Origin: Terana coerulea
Taxonomy: Eukaryota; Basidiomycota; Agaricomycetes; Polyporales; Phanerochaetaceae
Assembly (NCBI GenBank): GCA_024811115.1
Contig: JAKOGH010000639.1
Coordinates: forward strand, 124,001 to 188,000
Direction of reading: 5' to 3'
DNA length: 64,000 bases
In this document: positions 1 to 18,498 of the stretch, piece by piece
Position numbering within the stretch: position 1 is the stretch's first letter
Layout of the letters: the number at the start of each line of letters is the position of its first letter
Notes under the pieces: generated by a model
Databases searched by the model: none
What the model was told of the DNA's origin: nothing
Seen by the model: only the letters and a program-made list of their open reading frames with translations
Program-made: the position numbers and the translations under genes

Positions 1-2177
1 GGTCATCCTGCACGAGGCGACGGCGGCATCAGCCCTACCACGTCTCACTTCACCGACGGTGGCCGCTCCTCTCCGACGTCGTCTTCGTCGCTCTCTCGCT
101 CGCAGTCTGTGGCTACCTCGGGCAACGGCGCTGTCTTTTCTGGTGACATGTCAAGCAACGCCGGCGGAAGCCTCAGCGGTTCGGTGAACTCGTCGCCACG
201 CCCGTCCATCTCGGCTGCGACAGCTCTTAAGAGCCTCTTCACCATCGGCGGCGGCCGTCCGCGGTCTCCATCGAGTGCCTCCGTATCTGGTCTTCCGACG
301 TCGTCGCCGGTTCCGGAGGAGGATGCGGATATGCACACCGAGGACTCTTTCGCGCACGCAGGTAACAACCTCCTTGGCATGCTGCGCGCAAACAGCTCCG
401 CACCCGAGCGCGCCATGTCGCCGCCGGGATCGGGCTCCGCCACACCTCGCGCTGGCACTCCTGCGATGTCGACCGACACTCATCCGGTGTTCCTGGAGCG
501 GAAGATTCTCCCGGATAGCGACCTGAAGGTTATGGAGAAAGAACTGACGAGTGCCGCGGCGAAGATAATCCCTGACCGTCGCAAGGTCGCAGGACCGCGG
601 GACAGGGACAGCCATTTCATGGTCCCGCAGCGCGTGAGCTCTGATTTCATGAGCTCGCCCTCACTGCAGCCACCGCCGCGCAAGCGCGCAGGGACGGTCA
701 GCACGGTCGCGCTCTCCATCTCATCGCCCTCGGAATCTGGGTCATACACCTACACCCACGCGAACAGGAGCACGGCGGAAAGCCTGGGTGTTCAGAACCC
801 GCAGCTGCTCACGCCCACTGCGCCGCTCCCCTCCTCAACACCGAACTCTGCGCGCCTGAAGGATAGGAAAGCACGCACGTCGTGGTCCTCGATATCCACG
901 TATGGCTCCAACGAGCTGTCGCAGTCGCCCCCTTCTCCAGACGGGATCATCTCGCGACGCTGGTCCCGCCGGAGTAGCATGCCCCAGCGCATGAGCCCGC
1001 CGTACCCGCCGCCGGGGAGCTCGCCGTCTTCCTCCCCGAAGCTGCCTACCACCCGGATGCCCTCAGCACGCCACCCGTACGCTGCGGAGGGGAACCCCTT
1101 GAATCGCACGCCGTCTATCGGCTCGGGGCACAGCCAGCTTTCCGAGCTCCAGAACCGTCCGTTCACGTCGAAGCGTGCCTCGACGTCGTCCGTGCGCAGC
1201 TTCGGGACGCCCAGCACGTCTACGCACGGCACGAGCGCGAACGGCAGTCTCGTGAAGATGGGCCCCCGCGCTCCTCGCATCGCGCCTCTATGCCGCCGCC
1301 ACAGCGGCCGGCACCCAGCTCTGCGCTGCCACCGACGCCGGGGGAGAATGTGTTCGCGGAAGCGGCGCAGGCGGCCTCGCCCGACGCCCAGTCCGCGCCG
1401 CCGGCCAAGTCGTCCTTCCGCGAGTCGCTGAAGCTCCGCAGCAAGCGGTTCTCGGCCTCGCCGCCGTCACTCCCGCCGTCTGTCGGCCTGCCGCCCCGCC
1501 CCGACGAACCTGAGGCCCGCTTCTCTCACCGCCGCAGCCTGAGCCAGGGTAGCACCCCGGGCTCCCTGACGCCCCAGCCCACATTCCCGCCTCCAAGCGG
1601 CCCGCTGCCGCCGACGCCGCAGCTCCCCGCGATGCCGAGCTCGCCCACCGCACCCACCTCCCGCCACTCCTCCATCAAGCAACGCCTGCGTCGCATCAGC
1701 TCGCCGCCCGCGTCCCCCGGCGTGCCCGTCTTCCCAGGCGACGCCGCGGACCCGTACGCGGCCTCCTTCCTCGCGCCGCCGTCGCCGATCATCGAGAACG
1801 AGGGCGCGGCGGCGCCGATTGGCGAGCCGATCACGACCTCGCAGCACGACCCCGACTTCCTCAACCTCGCGCCGCCGACGCCGACGCCGCCTGGCTCGGA
1901 CCTGTCCGCGTCCGCGGACTTTGCCCGCCTCTCGCTGCCCGACGCGCCCCCGCCGGGCCCGATCGCGCTCTCGCCACCGCCGCGCCGCGCGTCGCACCAG
2001 CCCGACGTGCCCCGGATCAGCACCGCCGCGCACGCTGCGCCCGGGGAGACGAAGACGGCGACGCCGAGCCCCGTCAGCTCGCGTTCGGTGCGTCCACCGC
2101 CCGAAGTCGACGACTTTGCGCCCCGTTTGTCCGTTGCGTCTCAGGATCGTTCTGCGGTTTCTTTGGTAGATGTTTAG
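1..2177 (+). CDS. Ser/Pro-rich low-complexity protein, 5' end outside the window
   Basis: The frame is open from base 1, so the true start lies upstream. The product is almost wholly Ser, Pro, Thr, Ala and Arg, with short basic-serine clusters and proline runs, and no globular domain or membrane segment that I recognise. The reading frame changes near 1250-1305. A 53-nt intron at 1252-1304 (GTGAAG donor, ACAG acceptor, phase 0) joins the two halves exactly, although a one-base slip in the C-run at 1263-1267 is also possible. The frame ends in TAG at 2175-2177 after a tail reading VSLVDV. Such proteins are often disordered signalling or cytoskeletal scaffolds, but nothing here fixes a function. 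Coding GC is clearly higher than in the PRP8 gene downstream. Confidence 0.6.
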
Positions 2178-2370
2178 CGTTTCATATTATATCTCTTTCT
2201 TCACCTGTGCTGCTGTGGTCCACTTAGCTCATTGTACATTAGAAATAGCGGTATTCGTGCCAGGCGTCATGCACAGCGGAAGTATGGTAGTTATTGTTAC
2301 AATACGATACATTACAATACACATCGATAACACAACAAAACAGCGTTTGGAGACCAGAGCGTGAAGAGAA

Positions 2371-10148
<7,778 letters not shown>

Positions 10149-10312
10149 TGTCGGGGTCGGGGTCGACGTCGACAGTGATTGTTTAGGTCAAGTTGGAGGC
10201 GCTTACCAAACCAAAGGTCCTCCGGCGCTATTTCTCTATTTGGCATTATGATAGGCGCTCCTCTCCTGGTCCGCGCGCCGTGTAAACTTCAAGTTGACCT
10301 TGAAGTGTAAAG
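10149..10312. promoter_or_regulatory. Short divergent promoter between PRP8 and the SET/TAD3 locus
   Basis: Only 164 bp separate the PRP8 start codon (- strand) from the first ATG of the SET-domain gene (+ strand), so both must be driven from this interval. It contains GTCGGGG repeats and a GTCGAC palindrome close to the PRP8 start. I see no TATA box, which is usual for housekeeping genes. Shared regulation is an inference from the spacing alone. Confidence 0.5.
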
Positions 10313-11114
10313 ATGGTGGACCTTGAGGAGCAGGCATTGTCTCAGACAGTATGTATGTTTGAAGGGTTATGGAATACATGGCTTAGAATTTGATAATTTC
10401 ATAGACATTAGCAAGCGAGCATGTCGAGCATACCAACCCACTACCAAATGAAGTCTCGAAGCGCAGAGCACCATACCATCTGAACAGCACAGGTTGTTCA
10501 ATCAGCTATGTTGAAGGTAAAGGTAGAGGGGTTATTGGTCTGTTCTTGATGTCAGATGAAACTGTCAGCTTCTCATCAAGTGTTATAGCCTCGAGAGAGA
10601 TTTCCGGAACGAGCTCCTAGAAATCAGCCCTGTTCTACTCTTCTCCCAAGAGGAGTATGGCACACATGGCAAATACACCGTTTTGGACCATTATACGTTC
10701 AAATGGCGTGACGGTCGAATGGCGCTCGCTTTAGGTCTTGGTAAGGTCGTCACAACGGTCATCTGGCAATGCCCCTTAGCTCATGTTCCTTCCTCAGGAT
10801 CTCTGTTCAACCACTCTAAAACTCCGAATGTATCATACACTCTCGATTCAGAGACCGAATCTATACGCTATGCCACAATACGTGAAGTGAAAAAAGGAGA
10901 AGAACTCTGCATATTTTACGGACACAAGCTCTGGTTTGAAGGCGCGGACGCTGATACTCTGCCTATCGTGTCGGAAGAACACGACGACGGCTGGGGAGGT
11001 TTGCCTTACGCTGGTAAAGATGACCAACGTCTCTCGGTATCTCTGATCCCCGCATACCTGGATGGTTCTGAGGACGAAGTGATCCTAGAAGAGGATCTAC
11101 CTTTGCACGGATGA
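10313..11114 (+). CDS. SET-domain protein, possibly the N-terminal half of a SET-TAD3 fusion
   Basis: The translation carries the hallmarks of a SET lysine methyltransferase. A GKGRGV entry motif is followed by LLEISPVLLFS, then the cofactor-pocket motif GSLFNHS..PNVSY, then IRYATIR and GEELCIFYGH. Exon 1 (10313-10348) is followed by a 56-nt intron. A further intron must be removed at about 10741-10798 to join ALGLG to SLFNHS. Two places do not read cleanly. An in-frame TAG at 10618-10620 needs a one-base shift just before LLEIS, and about 45 nt after GKGRGV are either an insert or a poor intron. The frame ends in TGA at 11112-11114, overlapping the ATG of the TAD3 frame. The substrate is unknown; SET proteins of this compact type act on histone and non-histone lysines. 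Confidence 0.7.
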
Positions 11115-12247
11115 AGATGGTAGAGGATGAGGTCGAAGACGAGGTCGATACAGTAAGAACAGGTGCGCCTCTTAAATACTAGTTATACCTGAGCAGCTGA
11201 CTCACACAAAGATTACAGAGCCTGCATGGGCCGTCGATATCCCTGATCCACGGTTCACAAATTTTCTTCTGAAGTTCGTCGCTGTCCTTTTGGCCCGTGA
11301 TAATTATCTAACTACTGTCGACTCAGATGGCTGAAGCAGTCTAGCTTAGACGTCCCTACACTCGCACATCTGAAGCGGATACGCAAAAAGGACGACAAGA
11401 CGACACTTCTCATTAACACGCTGGCTCTTTCGCCGTCTGCTCCATCCCTTCCGGCCGATATTGAACTTCCAGCACCTTACGTGTTGGACGTGCCTCGCAC
11501 TCCGGCTTTGACGCCAGAGTCGCTGCAGGCGAAAACCACGTTCTGGCCCACCGTGTACGCTCCACGCAAGAAGGGCGAACTTGAGCCGATGACGAGAGGC
11601 GAAGTTCGATGGGCATGGGAAGCTATGCGTAGTGTCGTACAAAAGGCCATGGAAGCAAAAGAGGCAGGCGAGGTAAGTCCCGAGCATCCATGCACGGTGC
11701 CGCTGCTCATGTCGCTGTGTAGCTGCCGATAGTTGCGTATGTGGCAGTACCTTACGACGAAGAAGCGAAGGCTACAGCCCAGCTGACATCGGTCATCACG
11801 GCTCATGATACGCGCAACTCCACCAAGCACCCTCTACGACACGCCGTCTTGAACATGGTGCGAAAGGTCGCAGAATATCGCACTGAACCCGCCGCGACAG
11901 CTCCCCTACCAGTTGTAAAAGCCGTCGGCACAGTGCCTGAACCTTCGCCCTCCACGTCCTCAGCCGTACAAATTGCAGCTCGCAATGGGTCACATTATCT
12001 TTTGACGTCTCTGACGGCATTTTTGTCGCATGAACCGTGTATCATGTGCACCATGGCACTGTTGCATTCTCGCGTTAAGGAGATATACTATTTAATACCT
12101 ATGGCAAGAACCGGAGGATGTGGGAGCTCAACGTGTGTACCCAAGCTCGAGGGGGTTAATCATCGCTTCGGAATAACGAACTGGAAAAGAGGAATGAAGG
12201 ACTTCGGCGGGGATGGCATTGGTGTTCCGGAGGACGTAGACGCGTAA
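11111..12247 (+). CDS. TAD3: tRNA-specific adenosine-34 deaminase subunit Tad3 (ADAT3-like)
   Basis: Tad3 pairs with Tad2 to convert wobble adenosine-34 to inosine in several tRNAs. Exons are 11111-11152, 11221-11273, 11327-11672 and 11723-12247, giving about 321 residues. The N-terminal part reads AWAVDIPDPR, then LAHLKRIRK. The deaminase domain follows with HPLRHAV and HEPCIMC, then LLHSRVKEIYYL and GVNHRFGI. The zinc ligands are the His of HAV and the two Cys of PCIMC. The catalytic Glu of active deaminases is Val here, as in known Tad3/ADAT3, so this is the structural subunit. The first exon is very acidic (EDEVEDEVD) and its ATG overlaps the stop of the SET frame, leaving no room for a separate promoter. 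I think the two regions form one transcript. Confidence 0.88.
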
Positions 12248-12424
12248 TAGACAGCAACAATGCAATGTGCCTGTGATATATGGTTTTCTGTATGGGTCTG
12301 ATATAGCGCATGCAAAATACGATGCACAGAGTGGATAACGCCAGGACACTATAGCATAGAAACTTGTCAGCGTACGGTTGTTATTTTATCGTTAGTGAGG
12401 TGGAACTGTACCTGATCCTCGTGT

Positions 12425-12973
12425 TTACCAGAACTCCTTCCTCTTTGCTCGGATGTCTTTCTGCAACAACCTCTTCTCTCCCCACTTAGCGCGGAATTCG
12501 TCGTGCTCAGCATCCCGGCGAGCAAGGGCCTTGCGTTTCTCTGCTCGCTTCAGCCCAGCAAAAAGCTTGACGAAGCTACGTGTGCACCCAAACTTCACAG
12601 CTAGCTTTCCCGTGGTCCACGTTTCTGGGTCTGCCGCGCGTAACTTCTGCATCTCCTCGATAGCTTCGTCACTCATCCGCTCCGGCTCAGGACCTTTACG
12701 CGGGAACAAAGTGGGTGGCAGATTCGGGTCTGGTGAGGCTACAGCAGTAGAGGGTTTGAGAAGAGGAGAAAGTGGAGATGTCGTGTACGATTCCGGGGAG
12801 GGAGCGGAAGGTGGCGGACGGTGAATGAACACTAGGTCCTTCTGAAGGGATTGGTAGGTCGCGTGAGGGTTGTTCTTCAACGGATCAGGTGCCCTGTAGG
12901 GCGGCCTCTCAGGCAGGCGAGTCGCATATGAACGGACTTGGGCCAGAGGCCGCAGCGACACCCGTGGCTTCAT
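12425..12973 (-). CDS. MRPL20: Mitochondrial large-subunit ribosomal protein mL58 (MRPL20 family)
   Basis: This is a single-exon gene of 182 residues ending in TAA at 12425-12427. The N-terminus is basic and lacks acidic residues (MKPRVSLRPLAQVRSYATR), as expected for mitochondrial import. It is followed by RPPYRAPDPL, a DLVFIHRPPPSAPSP block and a C-terminal helical region with MSDEAIEEMQKLRAADPE, WTTGKLAVKFGC and a Lys/Arg-rich end. This order matches the fungal MRP-L20/mL58 family, a mitoribosomal component not found in bacteria. The gene converges with TAD3 (177 bp between stops) and diverges from the SAP gene (199 bp between starts). Confidence 0.85.
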   Translation of the reverse strand: MKPRVSLRPLAQVRSYATRLPERPPYRAPDPLKNNPHATYQSLQKDLVFIHRPPPSAPSPESYTTSPLSPLLKPSTAVASPDPNLPPTLFPRKGPEPERMSDEAIEEMQKLRAADPETWTTGKLAVKFGCTRSFVKLFAGLKRAEKRKALARRDAEHDEFRAKWGEKRLLQKDIRAKRKEFW

Positions 12974-13172
12974 GACGAGCTTGAATGGTTTGAAGCAGAG
13001 TTGAAAGAGATCGTGAAGCGCGGTCGGACACTATTCGGGGGCCGAACGGTGGCGGTGGGACCCGAGAAACCCTTCGCGCTGACCGCAACCAAGGGCCACT
13101 GACCTTCGACGCTGGACATATCATCACCCAAACAATCCGTTCCCTTCAAGAACACATCGTTTTACTACGGGC
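12974..13172. promoter_or_regulatory. Divergent promoter between mL58 and the SAP gene
   Basis: The 199-bp gap between two diverging start codons must hold both promoters. It has no obvious TATA box. I see no other element that can be supported. Confidence 0.4.
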
Positions 13173-15473
13173 ATGGCTGAATCTCTTGGGGTTGGCTACG
13201 CTAAATTGACTGTTCCGCAACTCAAGTCTCTCTGCAAAGAACGCAAGATTATCGGATACTCCAAGCTCAGCAAGAATGCATTAACTCAGAAACTAATCGA
13301 AACAGACAACTCGAACTCCGGTTCTGGCTTGGCGAATTCGTCTTGTACTGCTCCAGGGTCCAGCCCAGTACCTCATGCTGCTGCCGCAACTTCTGCGTCA
13401 ACTACCAAGGCCCGCTCTGGTCTTGCAAAGCCTGCCAAACGTGATCTGCCGAGAGCACAGAAGCCAGCGCTGCCTGAAAGCTACGCCATCTCAACTGTCG
13501 AGACGTCTCTGACAAAAAGTCCTACCGCTGACGCCGGCTGCGTTGTCAATGCCGAAGTGCCCCTCAAACAGGGCCGCGAAAATGCCGCGAAATCTCGGCC
13601 CTCTCGTTCCCCAACGATCTTTCATGCGATTCAGCCTTCTTGCTCTGTCGTAGATAGGTCAACTCTGATCTTGTCGGCTTCTGCGTCGAGCTCTTCTCGA
13701 GATCCAGAGACACCAACAGTCATTATATGCGCCACTCAAGACGCACCAATATCTGACCAGCTCGTCCAAGATGAGCTTTCATGGCTTCCGGGAATATCTT
13801 GTAACTCCGTAACGCGCAAGAGAGTCCTTGAAGAGTCTAACACCGCTACTACCAAACGACCGAAGACAATGAAGCCGCCTGGTCTTGTCCCCTCGCCCGC
13901 AGTGGTTCCCTCGCTAGCGTCAGGGCAGGAACAGACCCTGCGCTCTCCTACCGTCGGGCACGATTCAACTGGACTACAAACTCGGCAGCTCTTTCCTGTA
14001 ACGCTACCTATATTTAACACCGTCTCCAAAACTACGGACGCCCAGGTGGTAGGACGAAAGGACGTGCGACGGTTCAAGCCCTTGTTCTCTGTCAGGCCAA
14101 TCAACAAAAAGCAATCTTGTAACTCACCTATCGCAAAGATCTCTCCAGTCGCCGTTATTACCTCCTCCGCGCACAGTGGGACGCAATTGGCACCGCGACG
14201 CGATGACCAAGTTTCTTCGCCGGCATCTCCTAAACTAGACACTATATGCGCCGATACATTTTGCCTTGACATAATGCATGCAAGTTCACCACTTCAACTT
14301 AAACCCATCACCTTGCCACCACCTCTGTCGCAGCGCAAGCACGTACAGGCTTGGGCTATCATTCTAAGTGGTATAGATGATGAAGGCCGCAGAAAATGTA
14401 TGTTAGCGTCGAGGACGTTTCGCTATGCTGGTACGTTAACATGAGCCTTTCATGCTATATGCTGATTTCATTTTTTACGTTAGTATATCTATCGGCTACC
14501 CAGATCCTCAAGCGGGAGTTTCCAGGGATGCGGCTATCTGACGAAATGCAGAAATACTCCACGGCTATGACCAATTTCTGGCCTTACCTCCGCTACCGCC
14601 GGAAGGAGATCCGCTGCAAAAAGCGCCTATATGCAACGTCTTTTTACACCAGCTCGATCGAGATGGAAAATTAAACCGTGTGTCCACGAGATTATGGGGT
14701 TGTCCGGATACCCACCGACAGCTTGTAATTGCCCTAAGGTTCGTCTCTGTTACGTTTTGCGCCTTCAGCGTTGTCTTCTCACTGTGGTACCCTTTTAGAT
14801 TCTCGCTGACTTCGTTTTGGTTCGCTATCTCTATCGGCGGCAACGGCTCTGAGGACTGGCTGCGCGGCACAATAGTTGATGCAGAAGAGGTCGTTCGGGG
14901 CGAGATATGGAGTGTAGCGGTGTTGTACCCACAGGACGAACGCCACCCGGCTGTACGCACATCGCGGTTCTACGTCCTAGAATCTACATGCGAAGTAATC
15001 GGCCGCCCCTCTCCCGCCTCAAATCACTATCCGGCCCGCGATTGTGTCGCTTCTAATGCACCAGTACGAGCCGACTGGTCTGCCTACATCGACCGACAGC
15101 ATCAAGGTCCTATGACGTCGAACTCATACAAAACACCTGTTATGTCTAGTCTGAGATGGGCTAATCAGGCGGAGTATTCCAGAGGAATTAGCCGACTATG
15201 GCTCGACAGAGTAGCCAAAGAGGGCGAGCCAGGGATGACCAAACGCACGGTAGCGGAGCGTTATGTTATGGCGTGCGTGGTTGCCAACAGGTATGTTTCA
15301 TTTTCTCGGCCGTAGAGTTCGGTCGATACTGACGAGTATTTAGTGTCAGCGGCACATGGCTATCCGCCACAGAGATGGCTCAAGACTTCGCGGGCCTTTC
15401 AAGCCGTCGTCCGCCTCTCCAGGTGCCCGCGAATGAGGGTGACCCTCGGATTAATCTTTTTCTACCGGCGTAA
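13173..15473 (+). CDS. SAP-motif protein with a conserved basidiomycete C-terminal domain
   Basis: The first 45 residues form a SAP-like DNA-binding motif (KLTVPQLKSLCKE..., then SKNALTQKLIE). A long Ser/Thr-rich middle follows, with an RKRVLEE..TTKRPK basic patch that could be a nuclear signal. The C-terminal third has conserved-looking blocks: RLWGCPDTHRQLV, DWLRGTIVDAEEVV, FYVLESTCEVIGRP, ISRLWLDRVAKEGE and ERYVMACVV, then SGTWLSATEMAQDFAG. Exons are 13173-14430, 14484-14738, 14799-15290 and 15344-15473. A one-base slip is needed between 14545 and 14562; with it the sum is 2136 nt, 711 residues. I know this C-terminal pattern as an uncharacterised agaricomycete family. A nuclear, DNA-linked role is inferred from the SAP motif only. 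Confidence 0.72.
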
Positions 15474-16490
15474 AGTCCTATTAAAGTCATGTCTTGCTAT
15501 CGTACTGACGCCAGAGTATAAACACCATCACGTCGAAAGCGTTCATTTCACAACGGCGACGAAGAAAAGTCTTCATCCAGCTCTGGCCTCAGTACAGACT
15601 CCTGATAGGGAATATTTTGTACTGAGGGACAATGGAATGGAGGTTGGCTGTGAAGAGCAAGGCATAGCGTCGGTATGGATGGAAGTATTGAATTGTGACC
15701 GAAACGGCGGGGTGGTATAAATCGGCGAAAATCGCAGATAAATCGACGTTAATCACGTTAGCTCCTTGTAGGACTTGCACACCTTGTACTGCTAAATATA
15801 ACCTTCGCACTAGCTTATGTGCATCTCGAGTGAGTCACTCTAGAGAGATGTGACTGGAACGCGGCACTCGAGCAAAGGCTAAGTAGTAGCAGAGAAAAGA
15901 CCTCGAGTGATTCGCGAGTGATGAGCGGGCGGTTGACGCCACAAAGGACACGTCGGGACACCACGTGGACACACCTTTTCTGATTTTGCGCGTCTGTCCG
16001 CTGCTGACACCGAACTGTCACAGAACCCAACAACCCTTCCGCTAGACCCCTTCCACCTTCCACCTTCCACCCCACCCCCTCTTTCTGAGTTTCCACCACC
16101 AGAAGCTGCTTGTACTGAAGAGCTCTGTAGGCACAAGAGGTGAGTTATACACCATCTGGCATCGTTTACAGTTTCGCTTGTAGGATGAGACCTCGAATTA
16201 TTTGCACGTCAGTCTGAGTACATTTCGTACGCTGGATGCCATTTCGCATTTCTGACTTTCTTGAACATGCTGTGTCGCTGTTATGGAATATTTGACTGAT
16301 TACTAGCTCCCTCTAGGCTACTTCGATTGTGACCGCTTGACGCGATTTGGCGACACATTGTTGGTGGGGATTGGAGGAAGGGAATTCTGTGGCTTGAGCG
16401 AGTTGTTGACGCTACTCTGTTGCAGTATGTCATATGCCATGTACCGTACGAGAAGAGCAATAAACATTCAGTCATCCACGAATGTGATAG
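15474..16490. other. Intergenic stretch upstream of ALG7
   Basis: This is about 1 kb without a supportable gene. At 16050-16072 there is a short tandem repeat of a CCTTCCA-type heptamer, about three copies. A GTGAGT at 16141 could be the donor of a 5' UTR intron of ALG7, but its acceptor is not clear. A TGAGTCA motif lies near 15830. Confidence 0.4.
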
Positions 16491-18241
16491 ATGGTGCAGG
16501 CAATCGGCCCTCGTCCACTACCATCCGTGTATCTCGTTTCCCTCGTTCCACTTGCCGCATGGCTGTTGATTCGCCCCCTTCTTGACCCCCTTCCACCTCT
16601 ACCAGCCTTGCATGCGTCGTTGGGCTTCTCCATTTTTGCGTTTCTTGCGGTCATATATCTCGTCCCCGCTCTGGGGCCTACCTTCGTCAAGGCAAGACTA
16701 AGTGGCAGGGATCTGTTGAAGACATATGATACTCCTATGTGCGTATGTTTTCTGCTATTCTCTTGTCTATGTTCACACCTTTTCGTATCCTTCCATTCAG
16801 ACCGGAAAGTTTAGGACTCGTATGCGCATCTGTATACATCCTCCTCCTGATTCTATTCATCCCATTTGCGTTCTCTGACGTGTTCGTCAACAACTACGAG
16901 AATCGCTCGCGCCACGGTCTCGTCGTTGCCGAATTCCCTCATCAGAAGGTACGCCCAGCGGAAGCGTTCAACGCGTACTGGCTCATCGTTATACTGTAGC
17001 TCGGGGTCTACTTGTCTTCCTTGCTGTCGCTACTGATTGCGACGATGCTAGGGTTCCTTGACGATGTATTCGATATTCGCTGGAGGCACAAGCTCCCTAT
17101 TCCTATCATTGCAACAATCCCGCTTCTTATGGTATATTATGCTGAACGGGGAAACACGAACGTGGTGGTCCCCATCCCCTTCCGGTGGCTCTTCGGAACG
17201 CTTGTAAACCTTGGACCTCTCTACTACCTCTACATGTCGCTCCTATCCACGTTTTCGACCAACAGCATCAACATTCTCGCTGGTATCAACGGCTCTGAGA
17301 CATCCCAAGCCCTCATTATCGCGCTGTCCGTCATCTTGAATGACTTGCTCTACTTGCCTTGGCCTTTCGGCCTCCGTATCCCTCTGCACCTGCTAGGTGG
17401 TCACGCTGAGCTAGACATTGGTGGGCCGTGGAGCGCGGGTATGGCATTCGGAAGTAGGGAGCTGGTGGAAAGACACTTGTTCAGCCTATACTTCATGCTT
17501 CCTCTTGTCGGTGTATGCACAGGCTTTTTGTACCATAACTGGTACGCTTGAGTTCTGTTCTTCATCTTCGGTTGCATGCTCATGCCGAAGCATAACTTAG
17601 GTATCCGGCACGCGCCTTCCCGGGAGATACGCTTTGCTACGTTACTGGCATGGCCTTCGCCGTTGTGGGCATCCAAGCGCATTTCTCGAAGACCCTCCTA
17701 CTGTTCTTCCTCCCACAGATATTCAACTTTGTCCTGTCGTGCCCTCAGCTGTTTGGGCTCGTACCTTGTCCACGTCACAGGGTTCCAAGGTAAGTAGCGC
17801 TGCACGCACTACCTGTGCCTTCGCATTCTGACTGCTGTAACATTCGTCGGTATTTGTTCGGCACGGCAAATATAGGTTTGATAAAGAGACCGGCTTGCTT
17901 TACCCATCAAAAGCCGAGTTCAAGACCCCTCCGTCTTCGCTGACTACCGCGGTGCTCAAGGTCCTCTCGGCGCTTCGACTGGTACAGTTAGGCGTTGACT
18001 CGGACACGAACGTAATAGCGACGACCAACTTGACCATCCTCAACGTGTTCCTCGTGAACCTCGGGCCCATGAAAGAGGATACCCTCGTCAAGACATTGAT
18101 TTCCACTCAGGTTTGTTTTGCCCGCTTATGCTCACACAGTTTGCTGATGTGCGGATCTCTGTCCAGCTGGCGGGGAGCTTCTTTGCATTTGCGATACGCT
18201 ATGGGCTAGCGTGGCTATTATACGACGGTAACCGGAGATAA
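16491..18241 (+). CDS. ALG7: UDP-GlcNAc:dolichyl-phosphate GlcNAc-1-phosphotransferase (Alg7/DPAGT1)
   Basis: Alg7 makes GlcNAc-PP-dolichol, the first step of N-glycan precursor assembly on the cytosolic face of the ER, and is the target of tunicamycin. Exons 16491-16738, 16801-16948, 17000-17541, 17601-17789, 17876-18110 and 18167-18241 sum to 1437 nt, 478 residues, without any slip. Family motifs appear in order: [36 protein letters not shown] (the Asp-rich metal site), [50 protein letters not shown]-type PQIFNF and [10 protein letters not shown]. About ten hydrophobic membrane segments are spread through the chain. The start is the first Met before a hydrophobic segment. It converges on the DUF6534 gene downstream. 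Confidence 0.95.
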
Positions 18242-18498
18242 ATTACGAAGATTGGGTTACCTAGTAGCAACTGCTTCAATTGGCCACTTATGTCTCGACC
18301 AACCACCCGTCGTGGTCCTCGCAGGATAATCTAATCTTGAGTATGCCCTACTTCGGCCGAGCACGTAAGTAGAGAACTGGTTAAGTACCAAGTTTGCTGT
18401 GCTCGAGCTGTCTATTGTTGAGAGAGCTAGCGAGACTCTGGGAGCCAGCTTCTGTGCATGTCCGAGTCATGGCGTCGGCCTAGAACGTTCAGCGTCAG

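Noticed and set aside
1252..1304. Frameshift in the first gene
   Set aside because: A normal 53-nt GT-AG intron in phase 0 explains the frame change, so I did not count it among the slips.
1467..2033. Long Arg-rich minus-strand frame
   Set aside because: It is the antisense of the GC-rich Ser/Pro gene; composition follows from codon bias and no domain is present.
10683..10803. Uninterrupted SET frame starting with a non-ATG codon
   Set aside because: It contains a translated intron between ALGLG and SLFNHS; removing it restores the SET motif.
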